DNA of 64,000 nt, taken from positions 434,001-498,000 of the forward strand of contig JADJSD010000003.1 of NCBI GenBank assembly GCA_016711875.1. The letters run 5' to 3'. Origin of the DNA: Betaproteobacteria bacterium. Lineage in GTDB: Bacteria > Pseudomonadota > Gammaproteobacteria > Burkholderiales > Usitatibacteraceae. The notes beneath the pieces are model-generated. The model saw nothing but the letters and a program-made list of their open reading frames with translations. It was not told the origin of the DNA and did not search any database. The position numbers and the translations under genes were made by a program. Below, one piece after another: positions 40,622-48,669 of the stretch (the stretch's first letter is position 1; every line of letters starts with the position of its first letter).

Positions 40622-40662
40622 TTGATCGCAGTCAACCGCCACCCTTCACCTCGGCCTAGTCT
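40622..40662 (+). promoter_or_regulatory. FNR/ANR-type promoter of the V-type ATPase operon
   Basis: TTGATCGCAGTCAA (40622-40635) fits the FNR/ANR box TTGAT-N4-(A/G)TCAA and sits in a larger palindrome (CGGTTGA-N6-TCAACCG). Exactly 21 nt later comes TAGTCT (40657-40662), a TAnnnT -10 element, putting the box centre about 41 bp before the predicted start, the class II activator position. There is no sigma-70 -35 element. The same layout recurs at 50814-50854. Confidence 0.75.
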
Positions 40663-40695
40663 GGAGGTGTCCCCTTCGCATGAAGGGCGGTTGAC

Positions 40696-41040
40696 ATGGA
40701 CCCGCGAGGCAGGACCACCGACCCGGTGGGCAATGCCATACATCGCGTGCTCGACGCCGAGCGCGAGGCGCAGGCCGACATCGCCCGCGCGCGCACCCGA
40801 TCGGAAGCGCGCCTCGCCGCCGCGCGAGGCGAAGCGATCGCGGTGTCCGCGAAAGCCGACCGCCGCATCGCCGCCGCACGCGCCAGCGTCGATGCCCGTC
40901 TCGCGAGGCGAGAAGCCGCAATCGAGGCGGGCATCCGCGCACTGGACACCGCCGACGCGCGCGAAGCGGGCGACGAGGCACGAGTGCGCCGCGCCGCGGA
41001 ACGGATCGCCGCGGTTCTCACGGGCGAAGAATCGCCGTGA
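40696..41040 (+). CDS. V-type ATPase peripheral-stalk subunit (G/H-like)
   Basis: 114 aa, almost wholly charged Ala/Arg/Glu helix (E-R-E-A-Q-A-D-I-A-R-A-R-T-R-S-E-A-R-L), predicted to form a coiled coil. Position as the first gene of the V-ATPase operon and the helix pattern fit subunit G/H, which pairs with subunit E in the peripheral stalk. Sequence identity is too low for a firm family call. It overlaps the next gene by 4 bp. Confidence 0.65.
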   Translation: MDPRGRTTDPVGNAIHRVLDAEREAQADIARARTRSEARLAAARGEAIAVSAKADRRIAAARASVDARLARREAAIEAGIRALDTADAREAGDEARVRRAAERIAAVLTGEESP

Positions 41041-41804
41041 TTCGCGCCGGCAGCCTCGAATTCGCCCTCGCTCGCCTGCACGGGCGCCTGTCGCGCCGCC
41101 CCGATCCCGGCGCCTGGAGCGGCATCGAACGCTCGCGGGAGACCGGTCCGGTGCTCGACCTCATCCGCGGAACCACCCTGGCCCCCCTTGCCGGCCCGCT
41201 CGCCGCCGCGCCGGACCTGCACGGACTCGACCGCGCCGCCCGCGATTCCTGGCGCGCGTTGCTGGACGATGCCCGCCGCTGGATGCCCGAAGCCTGGGAT
41301 CCGGCCATCGCGTGGTGCGGCGCCCTCGCGTGCGTTCCCGCGCTCGGCCACCTGGCGAGCGCCGAGGCCGCGCCAGCGTGGATGGCGGACGATCCCGATC
41401 TCGCTGCCGTAGCGAAAGCCTCGGCGGGCGAGCGACGCGCGGTGCTCTCGGCAGGCCCGCTCGCGCCATTGGCGGCGGCCTGGCCCGATCGCTCGCGCCT
41501 CGGCGGCGCCTGGCTCGCTGAATGGCGAAGGCGCGTGCCGCGGGGCGAATTCGAAGGCACGCCCCTCGAGGATCTCACGCGACTGGTGTCCGGCCACTTC
41601 ACTCGCCTCGCCGACTCGCGTTCGCCCGCCACCGCCCGCCATGACGACACGCTCGATGCGGCGATCACGAGGCGCCTGCGCCGCCACCCGCTCGAACCGG
41701 TCGCCGTGTTCGCGTGGCTCGCCCTGGGCGCCCTCGACATCCAGCGCCTGCGCGGCGAGATGGCCCGTCGCATCGCCCTGCCCCTCGCGAGGCCGGTGCC
41801 ATGA
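41037..41804 (+). CDS. V-type ATPase operon protein, probable subunit C/d equivalent
   Basis: 255 aa, mostly helical and Ala/Arg-rich, without membrane segments. The location between the stalk subunit and subunit I, and the size, fit the central-stalk/rotor cap subunit C (AC39/V0d type), for which the operon otherwise has no candidate. I see no firm AC39 signature, so the assignment is by elimination. The N-terminus has F-A-L-A-R-L-H-G-R-L-S. It overlaps both neighbours by 4 bp. Confidence 0.55.
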   Translation: MIRAGSLEFALARLHGRLSRRPDPGAWSGIERSRETGPVLDLIRGTTLAPLAGPLAAAPDLHGLDRAARDSWRALLDDARRWMPEAWDPAIAWCGALACVPALGHLASAEAAPAWMADDPDLAAVAKASAGERRAVLSAGPLAPLAAAWPDRSRLGGAWLAEWRRRVPRGEFEGTPLEDLTRLVSGHFTRLADSRSPATARHDDTLDAAITRRLRRHPLEPVAVFAWLALGALDIQRLRGEMARRIALPLARPVP

Positions 41805-43624
41805 TCCGCCCGCGCCCCGCCCGCTGGTTCGAGGCCCTCGTCGCCCGGGACGACTGCCTCGCGCTCATCGCCGCACTGGCCGCCACCGGGGCCGTCGAAC
41901 TGGAGGCGCGCGAGGGCGCGACGCTGCCGGAGGCCTTCGCGCGGCTTCGCGCGCCGCTTGCCCGCCTGGCCGAGTATCGCTCGAGGTACTCGCCCTGGTG
42001 GCCGGCCCCGGACCCGGCCGCCGCCAACGTGCCCGAGCCGCCGGCGGCGACGCTCGAACGCGGGCTCGCCGCACTCGACGGCTGGTCGCGCGAAACCGAG
42101 CCCCTCATCCGCGCGCTCGAAGCGAACGCCCTGGCGCGCGACGAGCACGTGCGCTGGCGCGCCTTGCTGCCCCGCCTGGCGCAGGCCGGACTCGATGCCG
42201 GCGCCCTCGCCCGCGCAGGCCCGATCGCGCGGGCGGCCCTGGTGGAACTCGCCCCCCGGGATGAAGACGAGCGGCCCGGACCGCTGCTGGCGCAGCCGAT
42301 CTTCGCGGACGGCCGACGCTACATCCTCGTGCTCGGCACGGCCGCCGATCTCGACCGTGCCGCGCGGCAGGCCGCTGCGACCCATGGCCGGCTGCATCCC
42401 GTGCCGGACTGGATCACGGGCGATGCCCAGGCCGACCGCCTCGCTATCGAACACCGCCTCGCGGTACGGGATGCCGAGGACGAGACGCTTCGCCGGCGCA
42501 TCGACGAGGCGGGCCGTCGCCGGGGGCTCGCGCGGGAACTCGCGGGCCTCGCGCGCCTCGCCTGGGTCATCGAGCACGTGGATGCCCTCGAAAGCGGCGA
42601 GCGCTTCGCTTGGGTCACGGGATGGTCCAGCGACTCCACGGGCGAAACGCTTCGGGCGGCGGCGGCACGCTCCGGCGCGAGGGCGCTCATCCACCTCGCC
42701 TCGTCGCCGGATTCCGCCCGCGCGCCGCTCCTCTTCGCCAATCCCGCCTGGGCGCGGCCCTTCGAGATCTTCGCCCGGGCCCTCGGCGTCCCCGGCGCGA
42801 CGGAGGCCGATCCCACGCTCGTGCTCGCGTTCGTCGTGCCGCTGCTCTTCGGCTACATGTTCGGCGACGTGGGCCAGGGCCTCGTCGTGGCCGCGGCCGG
42901 CTTCGCGATCCGGCATCGCACGCCCCTCGGGCGCCTGCTCATGGCGGGCGGACTATCCGCCGTCGCCTTCGGCTTCGTGTTCGGCAGCGTCTTCAGCCTG
43001 CACGGCGCGATTCCCGCCCTGTGGACGGATCCCCTCGCGGATCCGGTCGCCGTGCTGGCCGTCCCCCTCGTCGCGGGCGCCGGGTTCCTCGCGATCGGGC
43101 TCGTGCTGCATGCGTTGGGCTCGTACTGGCGCGGCGAGATGGCGCGGCTGCTCGGCGAGGACCTGGGCCTCCTGGCGATCTACCTGGGCCTGGGCGCGGG
43201 CTTCGTCGCGCCCGAAGCGCGCTGGCTCGCGCTCGCGGGCGCCCTCGCCTTCGTCGTGGGTCACGCCGTGCACGCCCGCGCCGCCTCGGCCCTCCTCGCC
43301 GGGCTGGGCGAGCTCGCCGAGCGAGCGTTGCAACTGGGCATCAACACGCTCTCGTTCGCGCGCGTGGGAGCGTTCGCCCTCGCGCATGCCGGCCTGTCCT
43401 CCGCCGTGAGCGCGCTGGCCGGGCAGGCCGACAGCGGCCTCGCGCACATCGCCATCCTCGTCGCGGGCAACGCGCTCGTCATCGCCCTCGAGGCCCTCGT
43501 GGTCTCGATCCAGGCCACGCGGCTCGTGCTTTTCGAATTCTTCGCGCGCTTCCTCACCGGCGCCGGACGGCCGTTCCGGCCCCTGGCGCCCCCACCGTCG
43601 TTCGTCCAGGAGCAACCAGGATGA
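41801..43624 (+). CDS. ntpI: V-type ATPase subunit I (a subunit)
   Basis: 607 aa. A soluble N-terminal half (to about 330) and a membrane half with seven or eight helices. Typical V-ATPase I motifs are present: V-P-L-L-F-G-Y-M-F-G-D-V-G-Q-G, Q-L-G-I-N-T-L-S-F-A-R-V-G-A-F-A-L-A-H, where the Arg faces the rotor carboxylate, and an E-F-F-A-R-F end. It forms the ion half-channels. Start codon overlaps the upstream stop. Confidence 0.93.
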   Translation: MIRPRPARWFEALVARDDCLALIAALAATGAVELEAREGATLPEAFARLRAPLARLAEYRSRYSPWWPAPDPAAANVPEPPAATLERGLAALDGWSRETEPLIRALEANALARDEHVRWRALLPRLAQAGLDAGALARAGPIARAALVELAPRDEDERPGPLLAQPIFADGRRYILVLGTAADLDRAARQAAATHGRLHPVPDWITGDAQADRLAIEHRLAVRDAEDETLRRRIDEAGRRRGLARELAGLARLAWVIEHVDALESGERFAWVTGWSSDSTGETLRAAAARSGARALIHLASSPDSARAPLLFANPAWARPFEIFARALGVPGATEADPTLVLAFVVPLLFGYMFGDVGQGLVVAAAGFAIRHRTPLGRLLMAGGLSAVAFGFVFGSVFSLHGAIPALWTDPLADPVAVLAVPLVAGAGFLAIGLVLHALGSYWRGEMARLLGEDLGLLAIYLGLGAGFVAPEARWLALAGALAFVVGHAVHARAASALLAGLGELAERALQLGINTLSFARVGAFALAHAGLSSAVSALAGQADSGLAHIAILVAGNALVIALEALVVSIQATRLVLFEFFARFLTGAGRPFRPLAPPPSFVQEQPG

Positions 43625-43971
43625 AAACCGTCTCCCCCGCCGGCACCCTGCTCGCTATCGCGGCCGTGATCGCCGTCGTGATCGCGACCGCTTCCCTCGT
43701 CGTCGCTACACCTGCCCTCGCCGCGGCCATCGGTTCCTCCCCGCTCGATCCCCAGGCGCTCGGCTGGGGCCTGGCTTCCGCCGCGGGTGCGACCGCGCTC
43801 TCCTCCCTCGCCGCCGGCTATGCCGTCGCCAAGGTCGGCACCGCCGCCGTCGGCGCCCTCGCCGAGAAACCCGAACTCATGGCGCGCCTGCTCATCTTCG
43901 TGGGCCTTGCCGAGGGGATCGCGATCTACGGGCTCATCGTCTCGATCCTCATCCTCAACCGGCTGGCGTAG
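43621..43971 (+). CDS. ntpK: V-type ATPase subunit K (rotor ring c subunit)
   Basis: 116 aa. An N-terminal hydrophobic segment (about 8-35, possibly cleaved, as seen in Thermus) precedes a two-helix hairpin; the ion-binding carboxylate is Glu98 in F-V-G-L-A-E-G-I-A-I-Y-G. The first hairpin helix (A-A-G-Y-A-V-A-K-V-G) lacks the Gln typical of sodium-coupled rings, so proton coupling is more likely. Single-hairpin type, about half the length of the four-helix E. hirae subunit. Confidence 0.92.
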   Translation: MKTVSPAGTLLAIAAVIAVVIATASLVVATPALAAAIGSSPLDPQALGWGLASAAGATALSSLAAGYAVAKVGTAAVGALAEKPELMARLLIFVGLAEGIAIYGLIVSILILNRLA

Positions 43972-44274
43972 ATGGCCGCCCCGATCCACCTGGGCGACGA
44001 AGTGGCGGGCGCCGGCTTTCGGCTTGCCGGCGTCGTCACGCGCACCGTGGCGCCCGGCGAGGAAACGCACGCCCTCGCGCAGGCACGCGCCGAAGCGCCC
44101 GTCGTCCTCGTTTCGGCCGATGTCGCCGCGCGCATTCCTCCGGGGATCCTGGGCGCCGCCCTCGCCGCGGTGCCCCCCGTGACGGTCGTCGTGCCCGACC
44201 TGCGCGCGGGCTTCGCGTTCGCGGACGACTCGGCGCGCCTGCGCCGGCAACTCGGACTGGAGGAGGCCCGATGA
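43972..44274 (+). CDS. ntpF: V-type ATPase subunit F
   Basis: 100 aa. A small Rossmann-like protein: G-D-E-V-A-G-A-G-F-R-L-A-G-V at the N-terminus and a middle strand A-P-V-V-L-V-S-A-D-V-A are characteristic of subunit F, which binds the central stalk. It starts directly at the end of subunit K and overlaps subunit E by 4 bp. Confidence 0.85.
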   Translation: MAAPIHLGDEVAGAGFRLAGVVTRTVAPGEETHALAQARAEAPVVLVSADVAARIPPGILGAALAAVPPVTVVVPDLRAGFAFADDSARLRRQLGLEEAR

Positions 44275-44888
44275 ACGACCGCGACCCGCTGGCGGCACTG
44301 CTCGCCCTGGTCGAGACGGACCGCACCGAGCGCATCCGTGCCATCGAGGCCGAGTCGCGCGATGCCACGCGGGCCCTCGTGGCCGAGGCAAGGCGCGCGG
44401 CCCGCGAACGCGTGCATGCCGCGCTCGTTCCCGAAAGGCGGCGCCAGCGCGAGCGGCTCGCGGCGCTCGAGGCCCGCCTCGCGACCGGAACGCGACTCGC
44501 CGCCCAACGGCGCCTGCGCGCGCGCCTCGACGAAGCCTGGCACGTGCTGCCCGCCGCCCTCGAGGCGCGGTGGGGCGAGGCGGCCTCGCGCGCGGCCTGG
44601 ACGGCTGCGGTGCGCGAGGCGGCCGTGGGCGCGCTGGAGAAGGGCCCGTGGCGGGTGAGCCATGCCGCGGGATGGCCCTTGCCGGAACGCGAAGCTTTCG
44701 CGGCAGAGGCAGGTGCGAGCGGCTTCGCACCCGTGGCGTTCGAGGAAACCGCGACGATCGCCGCCGGGCTCGTCGTGCGCGCAGGCGGCAGCGTCGTCGA
44801 CGGTTCGGCCACCGGGCTCCTCGCCGACCGCGGCGCCATCGACGCCCGGCTCGCCGATGCACTCGGCCTCGGGGAGAAGCCCGCGTGA
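44271..44888 (+). CDS. ntpE: V-type ATPase subunit E (peripheral stalk)
   Basis: 205 aa. A long Arg/Glu/Ala helix (about 1-90) followed by a globular C-terminal domain with G-L-V-V-R-A-G-G-S-V-V-D-G-S and L-A-D-R-G-A-I-D-A-R-L, as in subunit E. Connects the catalytic head to subunit I together with the G/H-like protein. GTGA overlap with subunit A. Confidence 0.85.
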   Translation: MNDRDPLAALLALVETDRTERIRAIEAESRDATRALVAEARRAARERVHAALVPERRRQRERLAALEARLATGTRLAAQRRLRARLDEAWHVLPAALEARWGEAASRAAWTAAVREAAVGALEKGPWRVSHAAGWPLPEREAFAAEAGASGFAPVAFEETATIAAGLVVRAGGSVVDGSATGLLADRGAIDARLADALGLGEKPA

Positions 44889-46630
44889 GCCGCGCCATCG
44901 CCGTGAAGCTGGCCGGCCCCGTGCTGCGCGCCCGCGCCGAGGGTCCGTTCCAACTGCGCGAGTCGGTGCGGGTCGGGCCCGATCGCCTGCTCGGCGAGGT
45001 CGTCCGCCTCGATCGCGACGAGATCGTGGTGCAGGTCTACGAGGACACCACGGGGCTTCGGCCGGGCATCGAGGTCGTGGGCGAAGGCGCGCCGCTTTCG
45101 ATCCGCGTGGGACCCGCGCTCCTCGGGCGCATCTTCGACGGCCTGCTGCGCCCGCTCTCGGGCGCGCCCGAGCGTCTCGCGCCGGGGCTTCGCGAGGCGC
45201 CGCCCTCGCGCTTCGCGTTCACGCCGACCGCGGTCGCGGGCGAACCCGTGGCGGCGGGCGCTTCCCTCGGCGACATCACGGTGGCGGGCGGGCGACGCCT
45301 CGCCGCGCTCGTGCCACCGGGCGTGGAAGGCCGGCTGCACGATATCCGGCCCGAAGGGGAGTACGGCGACGACGAGCCCCTCGCCCGCCTCGCGACGGCC
45401 GGCGGCGAGGTGGCCGTGGCCATGTCCCACGCCTGGCCCGTGCGCGTGCCGCGTCCCTCGCGCCGGCGCCTCGCCTCCGTCACGCCGCTCGTCACCGGCC
45501 AGCGCATCCTCGATTCGCTCTTCCCCGTGGCGCTCGGCGGCAAGGCCGCGATACCCGGCGGCTTCGGCACCGGCAAGACGGTCCTTCTCGAGACCCTCGC
45601 CAAGGGCTGCGCCGCCGACGTCATCGTGTACCTGGGCTGCGGCGAGCGCGGCAACGAGATGGCCGGCGTGCTCGAGGAATTCCCGCGCCTCGACGACCCG
45701 CGCACCGGCCGGCCGCTCATGGAGCGCACGGTCATCATCGCGAACACGTCGAACATGCCGGTGGCCGCGCGCGAGGCCAGCATCTACTGCGCCATCACCG
45801 TCGCCGAGTACTTCCGGGACCAGGGCCTCGACGTGGCGCTCATGGCCGACTCGACGAGCCGATGGGCCGAGGCGCTTCGCGAAGTGTCGGGACGCTTCGG
45901 CGAGCTGCCCGGCGAAGGCGGCTACCCGGCGTACCTCGCGAGCCGCATCGCGGATTTCTACGAGCGCGCGGCGCGCGTGGAGACCCTGGGCGGGCGCACC
46001 GGCTCGGTCACCGTGATGGGGGCCATCAGCCCGCCCTCCGGCGATTTCTCCGAGCCGGTGACGAGCCACACCAAGCGCTTCGTGCGCAGCTACTGGGCCC
46101 TCGACGCGAAACGCGCCCAGGCCCGTTTCTACCCGGCGGTGCACCCGCTGCAGTCCTACGCGGAGGATTCCGCAGCCTTCGCCCCCTGGTGGAGCGAGCA
46201 GGGCAACCCGAACTGGCTCGCCCTGCGGCGCCGTTTCCTCACGCTGCTCGACGAGCAATCGCGCCTGGAGCGCATGGCGCGCATCATCGGCAAGGACGCG
46301 CTGCCGGCGCGCCAGCAGGTGACGCTCCTGTGCGCGGACCTCGTGAACGAGGCGTTCCTGCGCCAGTCGGCCTTCGCACCGAAGGACCGACTCGCGAGCC
46401 CGGCCAAGCAGGCGGCCATGATGGCGGTCGCCGGCCGCTTCGTGGAACTCGCCGAAAGCGCGCTCGCCCGCGGCATCGCACCCGCGCGCATCGCCGGCCT
46501 CGCCTGCCTGCGCCCGCTCGCGCGCATGGGCGAGGACACGGGCGAGGACGAACTCGCCCGGCTGGACGAGCTGCGCGGTGACCTCGAGTCCGAGTTCGCC
46601 GCACTCGTGCCCGAAGAGGCCCCCGCGTGA
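44885..46630 (+). CDS. ntpA: V-type ATPase catalytic subunit A
   Basis: 581 aa, normal length. Walker A G-G-F-G-T-G-K-T (225-232), catalytic G-E-R-G-N-E (253-258), the D-S-T-S-R-W-A-E-A-L-R-E segment and the A-subunit non-homologous insertion (about 110-190). The Walker A differs slightly from the more usual G-x-F-G-(S/C/A)-G-K-T but keeps all essential residues. GTG start, coupled to subunit E. Confidence 0.96.
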   Translation: MSRAIAVKLAGPVLRARAEGPFQLRESVRVGPDRLLGEVVRLDRDEIVVQVYEDTTGLRPGIEVVGEGAPLSIRVGPALLGRIFDGLLRPLSGAPERLAPGLREAPPSRFAFTPTAVAGEPVAAGASLGDITVAGGRRLAALVPPGVEGRLHDIRPEGEYGDDEPLARLATAGGEVAVAMSHAWPVRVPRPSRRRLASVTPLVTGQRILDSLFPVALGGKAAIPGGFGTGKTVLLETLAKGCAADVIVYLGCGERGNEMAGVLEEFPRLDDPRTGRPLMERTVIIANTSNMPVAAREASIYCAITVAEYFRDQGLDVALMADSTSRWAEALREVSGRFGELPGEGGYPAYLASRIADFYERAARVETLGGRTGSVTVMGAISPPSGDFSEPVTSHTKRFVRSYWALDAKRAQARFYPAVHPLQSYAEDSAAFAPWWSEQGNPNWLALRRRFLTLLDEQSRLERMARIIGKDALPARQQVTLLCADLVNEAFLRQSAFAPKDRLASPAKQAAMMAVAGRFVELAESALARGIAPARIAGLACLRPLARMGEDTGEDELARLDELRGDLESEFAALVPEEAPA

Positions 46631-48018
46631 AGCCGCGCCTGCTCGCCGAGCACGCCGCCACCGGGCTCGAGGGCCCGCTGCTCTTCCTCGAGCGCACGCC
46701 CGAGGCGGGACTGGGCGACGCCGTGGAAGTGACGGGCCCGGACGGACGCGCGCGCCTGGGGCGCGTGGCAGCGGCCGACCGCGAGCGGCTCACCATCGAG
46801 GTGCTCGAGTCGACCGCGGGATTGCCGCTCGAGGGCACCGTGGTGCGATTCCACGGCGAGCCCCTCGCTTTTGCGCTCGGCCCGGGCATCCTCGGGCGCG
46901 TCTTCGACGGGGTGGGCCGCGTGATCGACGGCGGCCCCCCGGTCGCCGCGCACCGGCGCATGCCCATCGACGGCCTTCCCTTCAACCCGGTCTCGCGCGA
47001 GCCGCCGCGGGATTTCATCGAGACGGGCATCACCGCGATCGACCTGCTCAACAGCCTGGTGCGCGGCCAGAAGCTGCCGGTGTTCTCCGGCGGCGGCCTG
47101 CCCCACGACCGTCTCGCCGTGGAGATCGCTTCCCACGCCCGCCTGCCCCGGCGCGCGGGCGAGGACTTCGCCATCGTCTTCGCGGGCATCGGCCTCGCGC
47201 ACGACAGCGCGGAGTACTTCCGCTCGAGCCTCGAGCGCGGCGGCGCCCTCGAGCGCACCGCCCTCTTCCTCAACCTCGCGAGCGATTCGTCCACCCAGCG
47301 CCTGCTCACGCCGCGCTTCGCGCTCACCGCCGCGGAGTATCTCGCCTTCGTCGAGGGCAAGCACGTCCTCGTGATCCTCACGGACATGACGAACTACTGC
47401 GAGGCGCTTCGCGAGGTGTCCTCCTCCAAGGGCGAGATCCCGAGCCGCAAGGGCTTCCCCGGCTACCTCTACTCGGACCTCGCGACGATCTTCGAGCGCG
47501 CCGGCTGCCTCAAGGGCGCGAAGGGCACGCTCACGCAGCTGTCGATCCTCACGATGCCCTCGGACGACATCACGCACCCGATCCCCGACCTCACCGGATA
47601 CATCACCGAGGGGCAGGTCGTCCTCGCCCGCGACCTCGACCGGCGCGGCGTGTACCCGCCCGTGAACGTGCTGCCGAGCCTCTCGCGCCTCATGAAGGAC
47701 GGCACCGGCGGCGACTACACCCATCCCGACCACCCGGCCCTCGCGAGCCAGCTCTACGCCGCCTACGCGCGCGCCGCGCAGACGCGCGTGCTCGCGAGCG
47801 TCGTGGGCGAGGAGGGCCTGTCGGAGGCGGACCGCCGCTACCTCGCTTTCGGCGAAGCCTTCGAGCAGCGGCTCATCCGCCAGGAGGGACCGCGCACCTT
47901 CGCCGAAAGCCTCGCCGTGGGGTGGCGGCTGCTCCAGGACCTGCCGGCGGCGGATCTCACGCGCCTCACGGACCGCCAGTTGCAGGAGCACCTGGGCGCG
48001 GCTCCCGGGCGACCCTGA
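46627..48018 (+). CDS. ntpB: V-type ATPase regulatory subunit B
   Basis: 463 aa. Non-catalytic nucleotide-binding subunit: P-V-F-S-G-G-G-L-P-H replaces Walker A as expected, with G-I-T-A-I-D-L-L-N-S-L-V-R-G-Q-K and T-D-M-T-N-Y-C-E-A-L-R-E. GTG start overlapping the end of subunit A. Confidence 0.96.
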   Translation: MKPRLLAEHAATGLEGPLLFLERTPEAGLGDAVEVTGPDGRARLGRVAAADRERLTIEVLESTAGLPLEGTVVRFHGEPLAFALGPGILGRVFDGVGRVIDGGPPVAAHRRMPIDGLPFNPVSREPPRDFIETGITAIDLLNSLVRGQKLPVFSGGGLPHDRLAVEIASHARLPRRAGEDFAIVFAGIGLAHDSAEYFRSSLERGGALERTALFLNLASDSSTQRLLTPRFALTAAEYLAFVEGKHVLVILTDMTNYCEALREVSSSKGEIPSRKGFPGYLYSDLATIFERAGCLKGAKGTLTQLSILTMPSDDITHPIPDLTGYITEGQVVLARDLDRRGVYPPVNVLPSLSRLMKDGTGGDYTHPDHPALASQLYAAYARAAQTRVLASVVGEEGLSEADRRYLAFGEAFEQRLIRQEGPRTFAESLAVGWRLLQDLPAADLTRLTDRQLQEHLGAAPGRP

Positions 48019-48021
48019 CTC

Positions 48022-48615
48022 ATGGGCGAGGAAGCGGCCAGCCGCAGCGCCATCCTCGAGCACCGCGACGAGCGGCGCGCGATGGCCGAGGGGCACGCGT
48101 TCCTCGAGGAAAAGTGCCTGCTGCTCGCCGGCGAGATCGTGCGGGAGCTGGCGAAGCTGGAAGGACTGCGTCGCGAGGCCGACGCGTCCGCGCAGCGCGC
48201 GGGCACCGCCCTCGCCTCGGCGCTCGGGAGGCACGGCCTGGAGGAACTCTCGGTGCTTCCCGCCCGGTCACTCGGGGACGCCACCCTGCGACTCGACCGG
48301 CGCTCCGTGATGGGCGTAAGCCTGGTCGATGCGAGGCTCGAAGCGGACTCCGGTTCGCTTCCGGAAGGCTGGTCGAGCCCGGAATCGCGGGCCTGCGCCG
48401 CGACCTTTTCCGAACTCCTCGCGCTCGCCACCCGGCTGGGCGGGGTGACCGGCAACCTGGAGCGGCTCTCCGGCGAGTACCGCCGTGCCATCCGCCGCGC
48501 CCGGGCCCTGGCCGACGTGCTCATCCCCGAGCGCGACCGCCTGCTGACGGAACTCGAGACGCGACTGGAGGACCTCGAACGCGAGGACGCCATCGCCATG
48601 CGCCACGGCCGGTAG
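48022..48615 (+). CDS. ntpD: V-type ATPase subunit D (central stalk)
   Basis: 197 aa. Two long helices at the N- and C-terminus (E-K-C-L-L-L-A-G-E-I-V and N-L-E-R-L-S-G-E-Y-R-R-A-I-R-R-A-R-A-L) forming the rotating coiled coil; N-terminal start differs from the common P-T-K form. It is the last gene of the operon, 3 bp after subunit B. No clear terminator follows. Confidence 0.9.
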   Translation: MGEEAASRSAILEHRDERRAMAEGHAFLEEKCLLLAGEIVRELAKLEGLRREADASAQRAGTALASALGRHGLEELSVLPARSLGDATLRLDRRSVMGVSLVDARLEADSGSLPEGWSSPESRACAATFSELLALATRLGGVTGNLERLSGEYRRAIRRARALADVLIPERDRLLTELETRLEDLEREDAIAMRHGR

Positions 48616-48669
48616 GTTCCTGTTCCGGCGCAAGACCGGCGCCACATCATGGCCTAAACTAACGGCGTC

